Shown: positions 7,303 through 16,036, counted from the stretch's first letter. The stretch: 24,629 nucleotides of DNA from Acidobacteriota bacterium (GCA_003225515.1 QIAK01000078.1:4403-29031); one strand, 5' to 3'. Notes: generated by a model from the letters alone, not told the origin. Numbers and translations: made by a program.

Positions 7303-8439
7303 TTATTGTCTATCCTGCATGTTCAGGCCGAGTGCTTTCACCGTGACTTCATCCAGCTTGGCCTTGGTCTCACGATTCGTGACCACGCCGAAGCTGCCGG
7401 AATAATCCCACATAGCCCAGCCAATATTGTGCCGCTCGAGAGAAGTGCGCACGTCGGTAATCCATCGGGCCCGGTCCTGCGGATCTGAAAAATTCCGGAA
7501 CACGCCGAATTCATTGCACACCAGCGGCACACCGCGCTGCTTTGCCCAGTCGGCGGACTGATTAATTTCGGCTTCGATGCGCGCCGCGTCCCAGTGATCC
7601 TGCCCATAGCGAATCACCTGCATGCGATCGCGCGCCTCCGGAACGAGCGTCGCCACCTGCGCAGCATTCTCCGGCGAAGAGGGATAGTGCAGTCCCTTCA
7701 GCCAGCGCCAGTAATAGGCTCCCCAGGTTGCGCCCTGGTGCGTGAAAATGTGCGGCTCATAAAAGTGAAACACGTAAATCACGTTGGAATCGGGAAGGGG
7801 CTCGAGAAACACCATGTCGTCATCGTCGTCCCATCTTGCGCCGGAGGCGATGATCGTATTTTTGGGCGCGCCACGCCGTATCGCAGCGGCCAGCTTCGCT
7901 TCCACGCCATACCAGCGATAGCCATCGCTCATCTCCGGTTCGTTCAGGATCTCGAAGAACACGCGATCCTGATCCCACGAAGCATAGTGCTGTGCGACCG
8001 CGCTCCAGAAATCGGCAAAGCGTTGCACAAAATCATCTTCTTTGGCCAGACGCGTTTTAAAATCCGAGTCGGCATGCATGTCGATCTCAACTGCCAACCC
8101 GGCATCCAGAATCATTTTGACCGCGGCGTCGAGATAGCCGAAATATTCTGCGCCGCCGTCGTGGTGCCGCTCGGCATCCATCATCGGCTGCGGGTTAATG
8201 CTTAGCCGAACGTGGTCGAATCCGGCAGACTTGATCAACGCAATATCCGACGCAGTAGTCCAGCTTTCAAAGTGCTCTTTCGTATATCCCTTTGGATCGT
8301 AGACCTGCGCAAACCATTCACTTAAATTGATGCCGTGCCGAATGTGAGCCAGACGAGCGGCAGGAACCGAAGAGCCAGGCGTAGCCTGAGCAAAGGTCAA
8401 CGAAGTCAGAAATAAAACGGTAATCCAGGCGCGCACCAT
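7303..8439 (-). CDS. Secreted glycoside hydrolase family 5 (endoglucanase-like)
   Basis: 378 residues with a short signal peptide (MVRAWITVLFLTSLTFAQA, cleavage near 19) and a single GH5 TIM barrel, with no carbohydrate-binding module. The retaining catalytic pair is visible: acid/base Glu167 in FFEILNEPEM and nucleophile Glu310 in VCNEFGVF. Also present are the GINLSEWF opening, DHVRLSI (strand 2 Arg), the HFYEPH block (His225, Tyr227) and the late Trp in GWAMWDYSG. The family cuts beta-1,4-glucans such as cellulose, xyloglucan or mannan; the exact substrate is not decidable here. An AGGAG site lies about 7 bases before the ATG at 8439. It starts 97 bp after the iorB copy 1 stop on the same strand. 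A 7 bp stem (8485-8491/8501-8507) in that gap may separate the two. Confidence 0.93.
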   Translation of the reverse strand: MVRAWITVLFLTSLTFAQATPGSSVPAARLAHIRHGINLSEWFAQVYDPKGYTKEHFESWTTASDIALIKSAGFDHVRLSINPQPMMDAERHHDGGAEYFGYLDAAVKMILDAGLAVEIDMHADSDFKTRLAKEDDFVQRFADFWSAVAQHYASWDQDRVFFEILNEPEMSDGYRWYGVEAKLAAAIRRGAPKNTIIASGARWDDDDDMVFLEPLPDSNVIYVFHFYEPHIFTHQGATWGAYYWRWLKGLHYPSSPENAAQVATLVPEARDRMQVIRYGQDHWDAARIEAEINQSADWAKQRGVPLVCNEFGVFRNFSDPQDRARWITDVRTSLERHNIGWAMWDYSGSFGVVTNRETKAKLDEVTVKALGLNMQDRQ

Positions 8440-8535
8440 GCCGTGTCTCCTAAGGCGTATTCGAGATGCTCACGTAATGACAGCCGCCTTGGCTCTCCGG
8501 CAAGGCGCAGCGCTGGCGTTCGGTCGGCAACGGCC

Positions 8536-10653
8536 CTAGCTTTGAATTGGCAATGCGCGAATACGTTTCTTTGTCGCCGCGTAGATTGCATTGCACAGGG
8601 CTGGAGCGAGCGGCGGCACCGACGGTTCGCCGATTCCGGTTGGAATCTCCGCGCTGGGAACGGCGTACACCTCCACCACCGGACATTCTTCCATCCGCAG
8701 CGGAGCATAATCATCGAAGTTGCCCTGCACCACCCGTCCCTTGTCGATCGTGATCTTCGCGCGCAGGGCATTGCCCAGTGCATAAACAATCCCACCCTGA
8801 ATCTGTTGCTCGAGAATCGCAGGATTCACCACCTGCCCGCAATCGACCGCTGCCACAACGCGATGCACGCGAGGCTGATCTTTTTCCATCGTGATCTCCA
8901 CCACCTCCGCCATATATGAGGCGAAGCAGCCAAAGCACGCAATGCCTCGATAATGGCCGCTGGGCAGAGGTTTGTCCCAACCGGATTTCTCGGCTGCAAG
9001 CTGCAGCACGCCGCGCATGCGGGCGGTGTGCCATGTGGTCGTGAAATATTGCAGATCCTGATCCTTCGCGAGCAAGTGCAGCCGGTACTGCAGCGGATCT
9101 TTGTTGGCCGAGCTAGCAAGTTCGTCGATAAAACTCTCCAGCGCGAACGCCGCCTGCAGCGCATACACCGAACGCATCCATCCCAAAGGCACCGGCGTTT
9201 CCGACAGCACATATTCGATCGAGTAGTTCGCCACTCCGTACACCGGCCCGGCCTCATCCGGTAAATCAGGATCGACTCCGTTCGGCGTTGGCTGACCTTT
9301 CTGCCCGCTGATCGACGGCGCAATAATGCGATGGGTTAACCCCACCGGAACTCCGGACCCATCCAGCATCGCGCTAAGTTGATGCAGGCTCGCCGGACGA
9401 TAGGTCGAGAAGCGCATATCATCTTCGCGAGTCCAGACCACTTTGACCGGAGCACTCATCGCCTTAGATACCTGTGCGGCCTCAACCGCATAATCGTGCT
9501 CCAGACGCCGCCCGAAGCCTCCGCCCATCAGCGTGACATTCACCTTCACCTGGTCGGGATCGAGACCGATTGCGCTTGCAACCGAGTCGCGACAATCCTG
9601 TGGAACCTGCGTCGGCGCCCAAAGTTCGCACTTCGTGCCCTGATAATGCGCCGTGCAGTTTCCCGGCTCCATGGGCGCGTGCGCCATAAAGGGCAATTCA
9701 TATTCCGCGGAAATTTTCCGTCCCGAAGCTTTCATTGCATCCCCGGCCGAATACAGGCTTGCCGGTTTTTTGGATGCCGACTGTTTGAGCGATGCCCTCA
9801 CTGCCGCGGTATTGAGATCCTTATTAGCACCGTCGTCCCATGTGACGTTGAGCACGCGTCGGCCTTCCATGGCTCCCCAAACGCTGTCGGCGACCACAGC
9901 AACAGCCGAGTCTCCAACCTTCCCCACATAATTCACGCCGGAGATTTTCTTCGTCTCCTTATCGTCGAATGCCGAAACTTTCCCGCCTATGGTTGGACAG
10001 CGCGAAAGCACCGCGTACTTCATCCCCGGCATGCGATAGTCGAGTCCGAAGATTGCTTCGCCCTTTACCTTGGCGGGCGTATCTACGCGTGCCAGGCGTT
10101 GTCCGACAATCTTGTAATCCTTACTCTGTTTCAGAGTTACATCTGTGGGTATCGGTAGCGTCGCGGCCTTGTTTGCCAGTTCTCCATAACTGAAACTTCG
10201 GTTGCTCGAAGCGTGCTTGATGTGGCTGTTCTCCGCCGTGCACGACGATCGCGGAACGCCCCAGCTGAGCGCGGCGGCCGAAATCAGCATTTCGCGCGCC
10301 GAGGCTCCCGCCTTGCGCATGGGGTCCCACGTCGTGCGAATGCTCGCGCTGCCTCCCGTAGTCTGATCGCCATAAAGCGTGCTGGCTCCGGCCTGCTCGA
10401 TTTCGATTTGCTTCCAGTCGGCTTCCAGTTCTTCGGCAAGGATCATGGGCAGCGCGGTCCGAACACCCTGGCCCATCTCGGAGCGCGCGACTACGATCGT
10501 AATTTTGTTATCAGGAGTAATGCGTAGATATGCGTTCGGTGAAAAACCTTCCGCACTCCCTTCGGATTTGTGCGGGAGATAAAAGCCGATTACGAGCCCG
10601 GCCCCGGCCGCGACTCCGGCAGCCACGAATTCACGGCGAGAGAGTGGGCTCAT
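8536..10653 (-). CDS. Molybdenum hydroxylase large subunit, isoquinoline 1-oxidoreductase beta-like (copy 1)
   Basis: 705 residues with an N-terminal Tat-type leader (SRREFVAAGVAAGAGLVIGF) and two halves of the xanthine dehydrogenase/aldehyde oxidase large-subunit fold. Signatures are ARSEMGQGVRTALPMILAEE, the molybdopterin loop LMGGGFGRRLEHDYAVEA, VVWTREDDMRFSTYRP, and the active-site Glu in GIGEPSVPPLAPALCNAI close to the C-terminus. Such enzymes hydroxylate N-heterocycles or oxidise aldehydes with water as the oxygen donor, passing electrons to an FeS subunit. The ATG at 10653 overlaps the iorA stop by 4 bases. The leader implies export of the folded complex. No Mo-cofactor chaperone or cytochrome gene lies nearby, so the electron acceptor is unknown. 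Confidence 0.93.
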   Translation of the reverse strand: MSPLSRREFVAAGVAAGAGLVIGFYLPHKSEGSAEGFSPNAYLRITPDNKITIVVARSEMGQGVRTALPMILAEELEADWKQIEIEQAGASTLYGDQTTGGSASIRTTWDPMRKAGASAREMLISAAALSWGVPRSSCTAENSHIKHASSNRSFSYGELANKAATLPIPTDVTLKQSKDYKIVGQRLARVDTPAKVKGEAIFGLDYRMPGMKYAVLSRCPTIGGKVSAFDDKETKKISGVNYVGKVGDSAVAVVADSVWGAMEGRRVLNVTWDDGANKDLNTAAVRASLKQSASKKPASLYSAGDAMKASGRKISAEYELPFMAHAPMEPGNCTAHYQGTKCELWAPTQVPQDCRDSVASAIGLDPDQVKVNVTLMGGGFGRRLEHDYAVEAAQVSKAMSAPVKVVWTREDDMRFSTYRPASLHQLSAMLDGSGVPVGLTHRIIAPSISGQKGQPTPNGVDPDLPDEAGPVYGVANYSIEYVLSETPVPLGWMRSVYALQAAFALESFIDELASSANKDPLQYRLHLLAKDQDLQYFTTTWHTARMRGVLQLAAEKSGWDKPLPSGHYRGIACFGCFASYMAEVVEITMEKDQPRVHRVVAAVDCGQVVNPAILEQQIQGGIVYALGNALRAKITIDKGRVVQGNFDDYAPLRMEECPVVEVYAVPSAEIPTGIGEPSVPPLAPALCNAIYAATKKRIRALPIQS

Positions 10654-11117
10654 CGCGCACCTCCATTACCGGCGGCGCGGTGCACGGCTTTGCGAATTCG
10701 TTCATAAGTTCCGCAGCGGCACAGATTTCCGTTCATGGCTTGCGTGATCTGCTCGTCCGTTGGATTCGGTGTCTTGGCGAGCAGCGCCGCCGCTGACATG
10801 ATTTGTCCCGTCTGGCAGTAGCCACACTGCGGAACTTCTTCCGCGATCCAGGCCTGCTGCAGCACGTGCAGGCCGTTTGCGCCGAGGCCTTCGATCGTGG
10901 TCACGCTTTTTCCCGCAACTTGCGACACAGGTGTCGAGCAGGAGCGGATCGGGCTGCCATCCACGTGCACCGTGCACGCGCCACACAATCCGGCGCCGCA
11001 CCCGAACTTTGTCCCCGTGAGTTCGAGAGTGTCGCGGAGAACCCAGAGCAGCGGGGTTTCCGGAGAGACGCTGACTTTCTTTTCGCTGCCGTTAACGCGG
11101 AGAGTGAGGTCGGCCAT
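10650..11117 (-). CDS. [2Fe-2S] subunit of molybdenum hydroxylase, IorA-like (copy 1)
   Basis: 155 residues from the ATG at 11117. A longer GTG start at 11150 adds 11 residues not seen in the family. The N-terminal plant-type ferredoxin domain holds C40, C45, C48 and C60 (FGCGAGLCGACTVH). The C-terminal helical domain holds C98, C101, C133 and C135 (CGYCQTGQ, GNLCRCGTY). The two clusters carry electrons from the molybdenum site of the large subunit. There is no signal peptide, so the folded protein is probably carried out with the Tat-tagged large subunit. Its stop overlaps the iorB start (ATGA). It lies about 100 bp downstream of the TPR gene on the same strand. Confidence 0.95.
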   Translation of the reverse strand: MADLTLRVNGSEKKVSVSPETPLLWVLRDTLELTGTKFGCGAGLCGACTVHVDGSPIRSCSTPVSQVAGKSVTTIEGLGANGLHVLQQAWIAEEVPQCGYCQTGQIMSAAALLAKTPNPTDEQITQAMNGNLCRCGTYERIRKAVHRAAGNGGAR

Positions 11118-11218
11118 GGGTATCCAGGTTGTGAAGTTTGGAAACTGCACAACATACTACTCAACCTGCGGGGAAAGGGAAATGGCCGCCCTAAGCCCGA
11201 ATAAGTATGCGGCGCCAG

Positions 11219-11944
11219 CTATTTCAATTCTGATAATTTTTGCGTGGCGAGTTGTCCCGCTTCACCGCCGGGATTTTCTTTCTTGATCTGCTCGTAAATG
11301 CGCTTGGCCTCGAGTGGCTGGTTCGAGTTGTGATAGAGCTCGGCCAGTTCCAACTGAGCCGTCACTTTGCTCACCGAGGCGGTAGGTTTGTTGATGAGTT
11401 CCTGATAAAGCGCGACCGCTTCTTTGGTCCGATTGGTCTGGCCATAGAGCGATGCCAGCGCAGACTTGGCTACGGCCGAGACTTCTCGATTCCCGGAGGA
11501 CGCCACCTCTTTGAAATTGCGCTCGGCAGCCGCGTTATCCGACAAATTCGTGGCGGTTACACCCAGAAAATAGTGCGCCATATCAGCGGTGCGGGTATGC
11601 GGATACTTGGCAACGATGTCCTGAAATTTTTTCTGAGCCGCCTGAGCACGCTCTTTCGCTGAGGTAAACGTAGGGAAATCGGGCTGTTCGGGCGAACCTG
11701 CCGGACGCAACTGCGTGTCCATCGTCCGTACGGCTTGGGAAAGTTCCAGGCTGGCCTTTTCGTCCTGTGTATTCAGGTAATACCAACCGCCAATCACGGC
11801 GGCGAGCACGACGGCAATTGCGACGACAGAGATGATAACCGTGGATCGGTGTTCGACCGTCCAGTGGGCCGTTCTTCCGGCCGCATCGATCGTTACTCGG
11901 CTAAAGGCATCCTGTTTCAGTTGATGGCGGGTTTCTGCGCGCAC
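11219..11944 (-). CDS. Membrane-anchored TPR protein (YfgM-like)
   Basis: 241 residues from a GTG start with a GGGAAG-type ribosome binding site 6-8 bases upstream. A cytoplasmic N-terminus (about 1-34) leads into one transmembrane helix, TVIISVVAIAVVLAAVIGGW (about 35-54). A periplasmic TPR array follows: YPHTRTADMAHYFLGVTA, NLSDNAAAERNFKEVASSG, LASLYGQTNRTKEAVALYQEL and LAELYHNSNQPLEAKRIYEQIKKENPG. This topology matches the YfgM/Tpr_21 family, where the E. coli protein contacts the Sec translocon and periplasmic chaperones. It is the first gene before iorA-iorB copy 1 and has its own promoter, so the three may be co-transcribed. The exact role is inferred. Confidence 0.85.
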   Translation of the reverse strand: MRAETRHQLKQDAFSRVTIDAAGRTAHWTVEHRSTVIISVVAIAVVLAAVIGGWYYLNTQDEKASLELSQAVRTMDTQLRPAGSPEQPDFPTFTSAKERAQAAQKKFQDIVAKYPHTRTADMAHYFLGVTATNLSDNAAAERNFKEVASSGNREVSAVAKSALASLYGQTNRTKEAVALYQELINKPTASVSKVTAQLELAELYHNSNQPLEAKRIYEQIKKENPGGEAGQLATQKLSELK

Positions 11945-11986
11945 GGACTTCCCTTCTGATAACTACGGTTGGCTGGATAAATAAGA

Positions 11987-12015
11987 ATTTTAGCAGGGCC
12001 AAAACAGCCCGTCAA
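11987..12015 (-). promoter_or_regulatory. Sigma70 promoter of the TPR gene
   Basis: Read on the minus strand, TTGACG (12015-12010) and TAAAAT (11992-11987) are separated by exactly 17 bp. The expected start near 11980 gives a leader of about 35 bases before the GTG at 11944. It is one of the clearest promoter matches in the window and may also serve iorA-iorB copy 1. Confidence 0.65.
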
Positions 12016-12078
12016 AAGCGAGAAGTTAACACATGGTGAAGTCGCTATGGTGTAGTTGAGCTTGGCTCCGCAAGATCG

Positions 12079-13242
12079 CTATGCGGCCGCGGCAGGCGAC
12101 GGCGTGTCAGTTTCCGTCAAATTGTTTGCCGGCGCAGCGATTTCGGCAATCGGCAGCCAGACTGTAACCACCGTACCCGATGCGCCGGAATTGATCTCCA
12201 GAGTGCCCCCGAGCTGCCTTATCCTTTCGCGCATGCCCCGAATTCCCACTCCCGGAGAGCCTTCTGTCGCCATCTCTTGCTGCTTTTCTTGCGGGATGCC
12301 CTTACCCTTGTCCTCAATCTCGACCAGCACCTGATTTTCGTGTTGACGCAGGCGAATCTTTGCGGCCGAACTTCCCGAATGCCGGTGAATGTTGGTGAGG
12401 CATTCCTGTACCACGCGAAAAATGGCGGTCTCCGACTCGCGCGGCAGCCGGCCGAACTCTGCCGGAAGATCGAGGTCCACTTTGATTTTGCTGCGCACCG
12501 CGAATCCGTCCACGTACCAGCGAAGCGCCGACACCAGGCCGGCTTCGTCGAGCAGAGGGGGATGCAGTAAATGAGAAATGGTGCGAACTTCCGTGCTCAT
12601 TTCCTGAACCAGATTTTCGCTGTCAGCCAGAGAATGAGCCGTTTTGGTCAGACGATCGATGTCCACTCGGACCGCCGACAAATTCATGGTGAGCGCCGCC
12701 AGCATTTGCCCAACGCTGTCGTGAAGTTCACGCGCAATGCGCCGTCGTTCTTCGTCTTGTAACTGGAGCAGGCGCGCCGATAGTTTGCGCAAGTTTTGAT
12801 TGGCTCCGTCGAGATCGGCCGTGCGTTCCCGAACGCGAGCCTCAAGCTCTCCCTGCGCGTTTCTCAGGGTTTCGTTCTGCCGGCGTCGCGACTCTCCCAA
12901 GGCAACCAGCAGGACCGAGCACAGCAGGAACGCACTGGCGGAAATAATTTCGGCAAGCGACGGCATGTGAAGTGAATGCACGAGAGGGCGAGGGTCGTAC
13001 ACCGCTCCGATTACAGCCAATACGATTGCAATGATGGATGGGCCAATGCCGCAATACCAGGTAGAGAAAGCTATCGCCGGGAAAAGGAGTACATAGACGA
13101 CACGATCCCCCGCAACTGGATTCAGTGCCGTGCTCACGAGAAGAGCGGCTACCACCGCAACGATTGCCAAGAGATAACGCAGGAGGGCACTCCTTGATAT
13201 TCGATTGGAAAGAGTCGAAGCAGGAAAAGGATGAATCCTCAT
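12079..13242 (-). CDS. Sensor histidine kinase, DUF4118 plus HisKA_3
   Basis: About 387 residues. Three to four helices from LLRYLLAIVAVVAALLVSTAL to ISASAFLLCSVLLVAL form a KdpD-like DUF4118 membrane module with almost no extracytoplasmic loop. A coiled-coil linker follows (ETLRNAQGELEARVRERTADL), then the HisKA_3 phospho-acceptor helix with the H-box ARELHDSVGQMLAAL, then a HATPase domain with the N-box VVQECLTNIHRHS, G1 (VEIEDKGKGI) and G2 (GVGIRGMRERI) motifs. This is NarL/DesK-type kinase architecture. The ATG at 13242 is preferred over GTG 13257 because AAGGTGAGG lies 9 bases before it. The gene is divergent from the receiver-only regulator at 13624. Its signal is unknown, though the fold suggests membrane or intracellular sensing. 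Confidence 0.92.
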   Translation of the reverse strand: MRIHPFPASTLSNRISRSALLRYLLAIVAVVAALLVSTALNPVAGDRVVYVLLFPAIAFSTWYCGIGPSIIAIVLAVIGAVYDPRPLVHSLHMPSLAEIISASAFLLCSVLLVALGESRRRQNETLRNAQGELEARVRERTADLDGANQNLRKLSARLLQLQDEERRRIARELHDSVGQMLAALTMNLSAVRVDIDRLTKTAHSLADSENLVQEMSTEVRTISHLLHPPLLDEAGLVSALRWYVDGFAVRSKIKVDLDLPAEFGRLPRESETAIFRVVQECLTNIHRHSGSSAAKIRLRQHENQVLVEIEDKGKGIPQEKQQEMATEGSPGVGIRGMRERIRQLGGTLEINSGASGTVVTVWLPIAEIAAPANNLTETDTPSPAAAA

Positions 13243-13257
13243 GGTGTTCAGCCTCAC

Positions 13258-13623
13258 CTTTTAGTCCGACACGACGAAAGTGACGAAGAGGCAGGAACGA
13301 AAACACTGTACCAATTCTCCGATGATAACAGCATCGCTTGGGAAAAAAGAAACACGAAATGCATCTTCCTGAAAAATTAACAGCCGCCCGTTGTAAGCAT
13401 CACAAATGAAATCATTTTCGGAGCCTTAGAGTGATCACTGGGGACGTGCTCTGGCCGGTCAGATAATGTACGCTATCGTACACGCTTCGCTGTATTGGGA
13501 TGTTAATACCAAAGGGCTAGGGTTGAATGAAATCGCCTTTCCTGTCGCCGTCCGTCGTCTCGTACGAATCGGCCCGGCCAGCAACCTGTAAAGGGCATTT
13601 TATAAGGCATTACAGGAGGTTGC
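13258..13623. other. Divergent control region between kinase and response regulator
   Basis: This 366 bp region has no credible gene. It holds a perfect inverted repeat, TGTACG (13467-13472) and CGTACA (13477-13482) around CTAT, a possible operator. The stretch around 13360-13440 is relatively AT-rich and could carry the kinase promoter (a loose minus-strand TTGTGA, 17 bp, TGTTAA). No strong plus-strand promoter for the regulator was recognised. The region ends in a textbook ribosome binding site. Confidence 0.5.
13614..13620 (+). promoter_or_regulatory. Strong ribosome binding site of the response regulator
   Basis: AGGAGGT lies 3 bases before the ATG at 13624. It is a full match to the anti-Shine-Dalgarno sequence, unlike most genes here, and suggests high translation of a small protein. 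The spacing is short, but the core AGGAG sits at 5 bases. Confidence 0.7.
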
Positions 13624-13998
13624 ATGTCTCATAAGGTATTAATAGTCGATGATAACGCTCTGATTCGGCACTCCGTACGCGCCTGCATTGAGAGGAACAC
13701 TGAGTGGGAGGTCTGCGGGGAGGCCGAAAACGGCAGAGTTGCCATCGAAAAAGTTAAGCAGTTGCATCCTGACGTGGTGCTTCTCGACTGGCAGATGCCG
13801 GTTATGAATGGATTGGATGCCGCCAGGGAGATCACTCGCATCGACCCTTCCGCGACCATGTTGATGATTACCCTGCACGACAGCCCGGGACTGACCGCTG
13901 ATGCTCATGCCGTCGGGATTAAAGAGGTTCTGTCGAAGTCAGACGCGGTGGTGGACCATCTAATCTCTTCTTTGCGGAACGCCTGGGCGCGAAGCTAG
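13624..13998 (+). CDS. Single-domain response regulator (receiver only)
   Basis: 124 residues, a complete CheY-like receiver with no output domain. The acidic pocket is Asp9/Asp10 (LIVDDN), the phospho-acceptor is Asp55 (LLDWQMPVMNG), the switch Thr is Thr83 (MITLH) and the conserved Lys is Lys105 (VLSKSDA). DWQMP and the SKSDA end resemble the receivers of NarL/FixJ regulators, which normally continue into a LuxR-type helix-turn-helix. Here the frame stops after ISSLRNAWARS. The divergent kinase is a NarL-type partner. The protein may act in a phosphorelay, by protein contact or as a phosphate sink. Downstream DNA shows no open HTH frame that would suggest a recent frameshift. Confidence 0.93.
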   Translation: MSHKVLIVDDNALIRHSVRACIERNTEWEVCGEAENGRVAIEKVKQLHPDVVLLDWQMPVMNGLDAAREITRIDPSATMLMITLHDSPGLTADAHAVGIKEVLSKSDAVVDHLISSLRNAWARS

Positions 13999-14048
13999 AA
14001 TCCACCCGGCGCTCCGGCGCGCCGTGGCGTAGACTGCACGTGTACGTG

Positions 14049-14075
14049 TGTAACAAACACGGACCTTGTAACAAA
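14049..14075 (+). promoter_or_regulatory. Direct repeat upstream of the M28 peptidase gene
   Basis: TGTAACAAA occurs twice, at 14049-14057 and 14067-14075, with starts 18 bp apart. A CACGTGTACGTG dyad lies just before. A loose promoter (TTGTAA 14066-14071 and TGTTAT 19 bases on) overlaps the second copy. The spacing would suit a regulator binding on one face of the helix, but nothing identifies it. Confidence 0.3.
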
Positions 14076-14189
14076 ACAATCCTCGCAAACTGTTATCTGC
14101 GCACTGCTTCCGCGCATGTCGCGATCCGTCTTTCATAATTCTGCGTCTATCTGCTACTCTGCGAAGTTCCGTTCGAAGGAGCCAGCCCA

Positions 14190-15974
14190 ATGCCACTTCG
14201 CAAGTTCGTGTTCTCAATCTTTGCAGTCGTCCTGTGTTTCAGCTTTTCTGTATCCGCGGCTGATAAGAAATCCAAAGAGTCGAAAGCCGACGACACCAAG
14301 CCTTCCTACGAACAGCCGCAACCCGCCACGGAAAATCTGGACTACACCATGTACCAGCGGATTCGTGATGAGGGACTGGCGCACTCGCACGTGATGGAGT
14401 ACGCCTCCGGATTAATGGACGGCATCGGACCACGGCTGACGGGTTCTCCAAATCTCAAGCGCGCGAATGAATGGACGCGCGACCAGTTCACCGCCATGGG
14501 ATGCAGCAACTCGCATCTCGAGGATTGGGGCGAATTCGGCCTCGGCTGGCGGCAACTCAACGCCTGGGTCCGCATGTCGGCGCCCGACACCGCCGTATTC
14601 ATCGCCCAGGCCCTGCCCTGGTCACCCTCGAGCCATGGACCCGTCAGCGGTGGCGCGGTGTGGGTGAATGCGAAGGATGAGAAGGATCTCGAAAACTATA
14701 AGGGCAAGTTGGCGGGCAAGATTGTTTTCTTTGGCGAGATGCGCGAGGTAAAACCCGTCGACAAGCCCCTGTTCGAGCGCCGGGATGAAGCCGATCTCAA
14801 GAAGACCGCCGAGTTTCCGATTCACATTGGAGAGAAGGAGGACTTTTTCGCGAGCTTCATCAAGCGGCTGGAATTCCGTGAGAAGGCGGGAGCGTTCTTC
14901 GCCGCCGAACACGCAGCAGGCATTGTGGTGCCAAGCCGTGATGGCCGCAACAATGGCGGATCCGGCGGGACCATCTTTGACGACGGCGGGTCGGGCATGG
15001 GCTGGTTCACCTACAAGCGCGAACACGCCGAGGCTTTGCCCATCACCGTGATGGCGATCGAAAACTACGGGCGAGTCTATCGCCTCCTGAAGGCCAACGT
15101 CCCGGTCACCATCGAAATGGATGTGGAGTCCGAGTTCACCGGTGATCACGAGCACGGCTTCGACACCATCGCCGAAATTCCTGGAACTGATCCCAGGTTG
15201 AAAGAAGAAGTCGTGATGGTCGGCGGCCACCTCGATTCCTGGGCTTCCGCCACCGGAGCCACTGACAATGGCGCAGGCACCGTGGTCGCAATGGAAGTCA
15301 TGCGCATCCTGAATACGTTACATGTGCAGCCGCGGCGTACCATTCGCGTAGGTTTGTGGACCGGGGAGGAGCAAGGCGAGTTCGGCTCTTACGGCTATGT
15401 GAAACAGCATTTCGGATTTGTGCCGCTCTCCACTGCCCCCGACCAGGTGAAGCTTCCGGAATTTTTGCGCAAGCCAGGTGGTCCGCTGGAACTGAAACCG
15501 GAGCAGTCGAAAATTTCGGGATACTTTAACCTGGACAACGGTACGGGAAAAGTCCGCGGAATTTATCTGCAAGAGAACGCTGCTGCCGGTCCCATCTTCC
15601 AGCAGTGGATGGCCCCGCTGCAGGACTTGGGTGTGAGCACCTTGACGATGCGGAATACGGGCGGCACGGATCACGAAGCCTTCGATTCAGTCGGCGTACC
15701 CGGATTTCAGTTCATTCAAGACCAACTCGACTACGGGTCGCGCACGCACCACTCTAATATGGACACCTATGAGCGGCTGCAGCCGGAAGATCTGGCGCAG
15801 GCTGCCGTCGTGGAGGCGATCTTCGTCTATAACACGGCGATGCGCGACCAGATGCTCCCACGCAAGCCGCCGCCGCATCCGGAAATGGAAGAGCAGAAGA
15901 AGGCTCCACTGAAGAACGTCATGCCAGGCGCGCAAGCGGCGGCCGAAGAGCAAATGAAGAAGCCCGGCGAATAA
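14190..15974 (+). CDS. Secreted M28 family zinc aminopeptidase/carboxypeptidase
   Basis: 594 residues with a signal peptide (MPLRKFVFSIFAVVLCFSFSVSA, cleavage near 23). A Lys/Glu/Pro-rich linker follows, then the peptidase. A PA-like inserted region spans about 130-310. The two-zinc M28 site is complete: His347 (GGHLDSW), Asp359 (TDNGAG), Glu393/Glu394 (GEEQGEFG), Asp448 (NLDNGTG) and His494 (GTDHEAFD). Such enzymes trim peptides outside the inner membrane; the arrangement resembles carboxypeptidase Q-like proteins. AAGGAG at 14175-14180 sets the start. It ends in a basic, Pro-rich tail. It lies 154 bp before iorA copy 2 on the same strand. A second M28 gene at 19659-21105 is broken, so this is the intact one in the window. 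Confidence 0.94.
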   Translation: MPLRKFVFSIFAVVLCFSFSVSAADKKSKESKADDTKPSYEQPQPATENLDYTMYQRIRDEGLAHSHVMEYASGLMDGIGPRLTGSPNLKRANEWTRDQFTAMGCSNSHLEDWGEFGLGWRQLNAWVRMSAPDTAVFIAQALPWSPSSHGPVSGGAVWVNAKDEKDLENYKGKLAGKIVFFGEMREVKPVDKPLFERRDEADLKKTAEFPIHIGEKEDFFASFIKRLEFREKAGAFFAAEHAAGIVVPSRDGRNNGGSGGTIFDDGGSGMGWFTYKREHAEALPITVMAIENYGRVYRLLKANVPVTIEMDVESEFTGDHEHGFDTIAEIPGTDPRLKEEVVMVGGHLDSWASATGATDNGAGTVVAMEVMRILNTLHVQPRRTIRVGLWTGEEQGEFGSYGYVKQHFGFVPLSTAPDQVKLPEFLRKPGGPLELKPEQSKISGYFNLDNGTGKVRGIYLQENAAAGPIFQQWMAPLQDLGVSTLTMRNTGGTDHEAFDSVGVPGFQFIQDQLDYGSRTHHSNMDTYERLQPEDLAQAAVVEAIFVYNTAMRDQMLPRKPPPHPEMEEQKKAPLKNVMPGAQAAAEEQMKKPGE

Positions 15975-15975
15975 T

Positions 15976-16036
15976 TGGAGTGTGCCGGTGGACCGCGATC
16001 GTGCCTGCCATCGGTCCGCTCACCGAGTAAACTCCA
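15976..16036 (+). terminator. Long imperfect stem-loop after the peptidase gene
   Basis: Starting one base after the TAA at 15972-15974, three nested pairings line up: TGGAGT (15976-15981) with ACTCCA (16031-16036), CGGTG (15986-15990) with CACCG (16021-16025), and GACCG (15991-15995) with CGGTC (16012-16016). No T-run follows, so it may be an mRNA 3' stabiliser or a rho-dependent end rather than a classic terminator. Confidence 0.4.

Noticed and set aside
9379..10158. 259-codon plus-strand frame opposite iorB copy 1
   Set aside because: An antisense shadow of a GC-rich conserved gene; no motif and no ribosome binding site.
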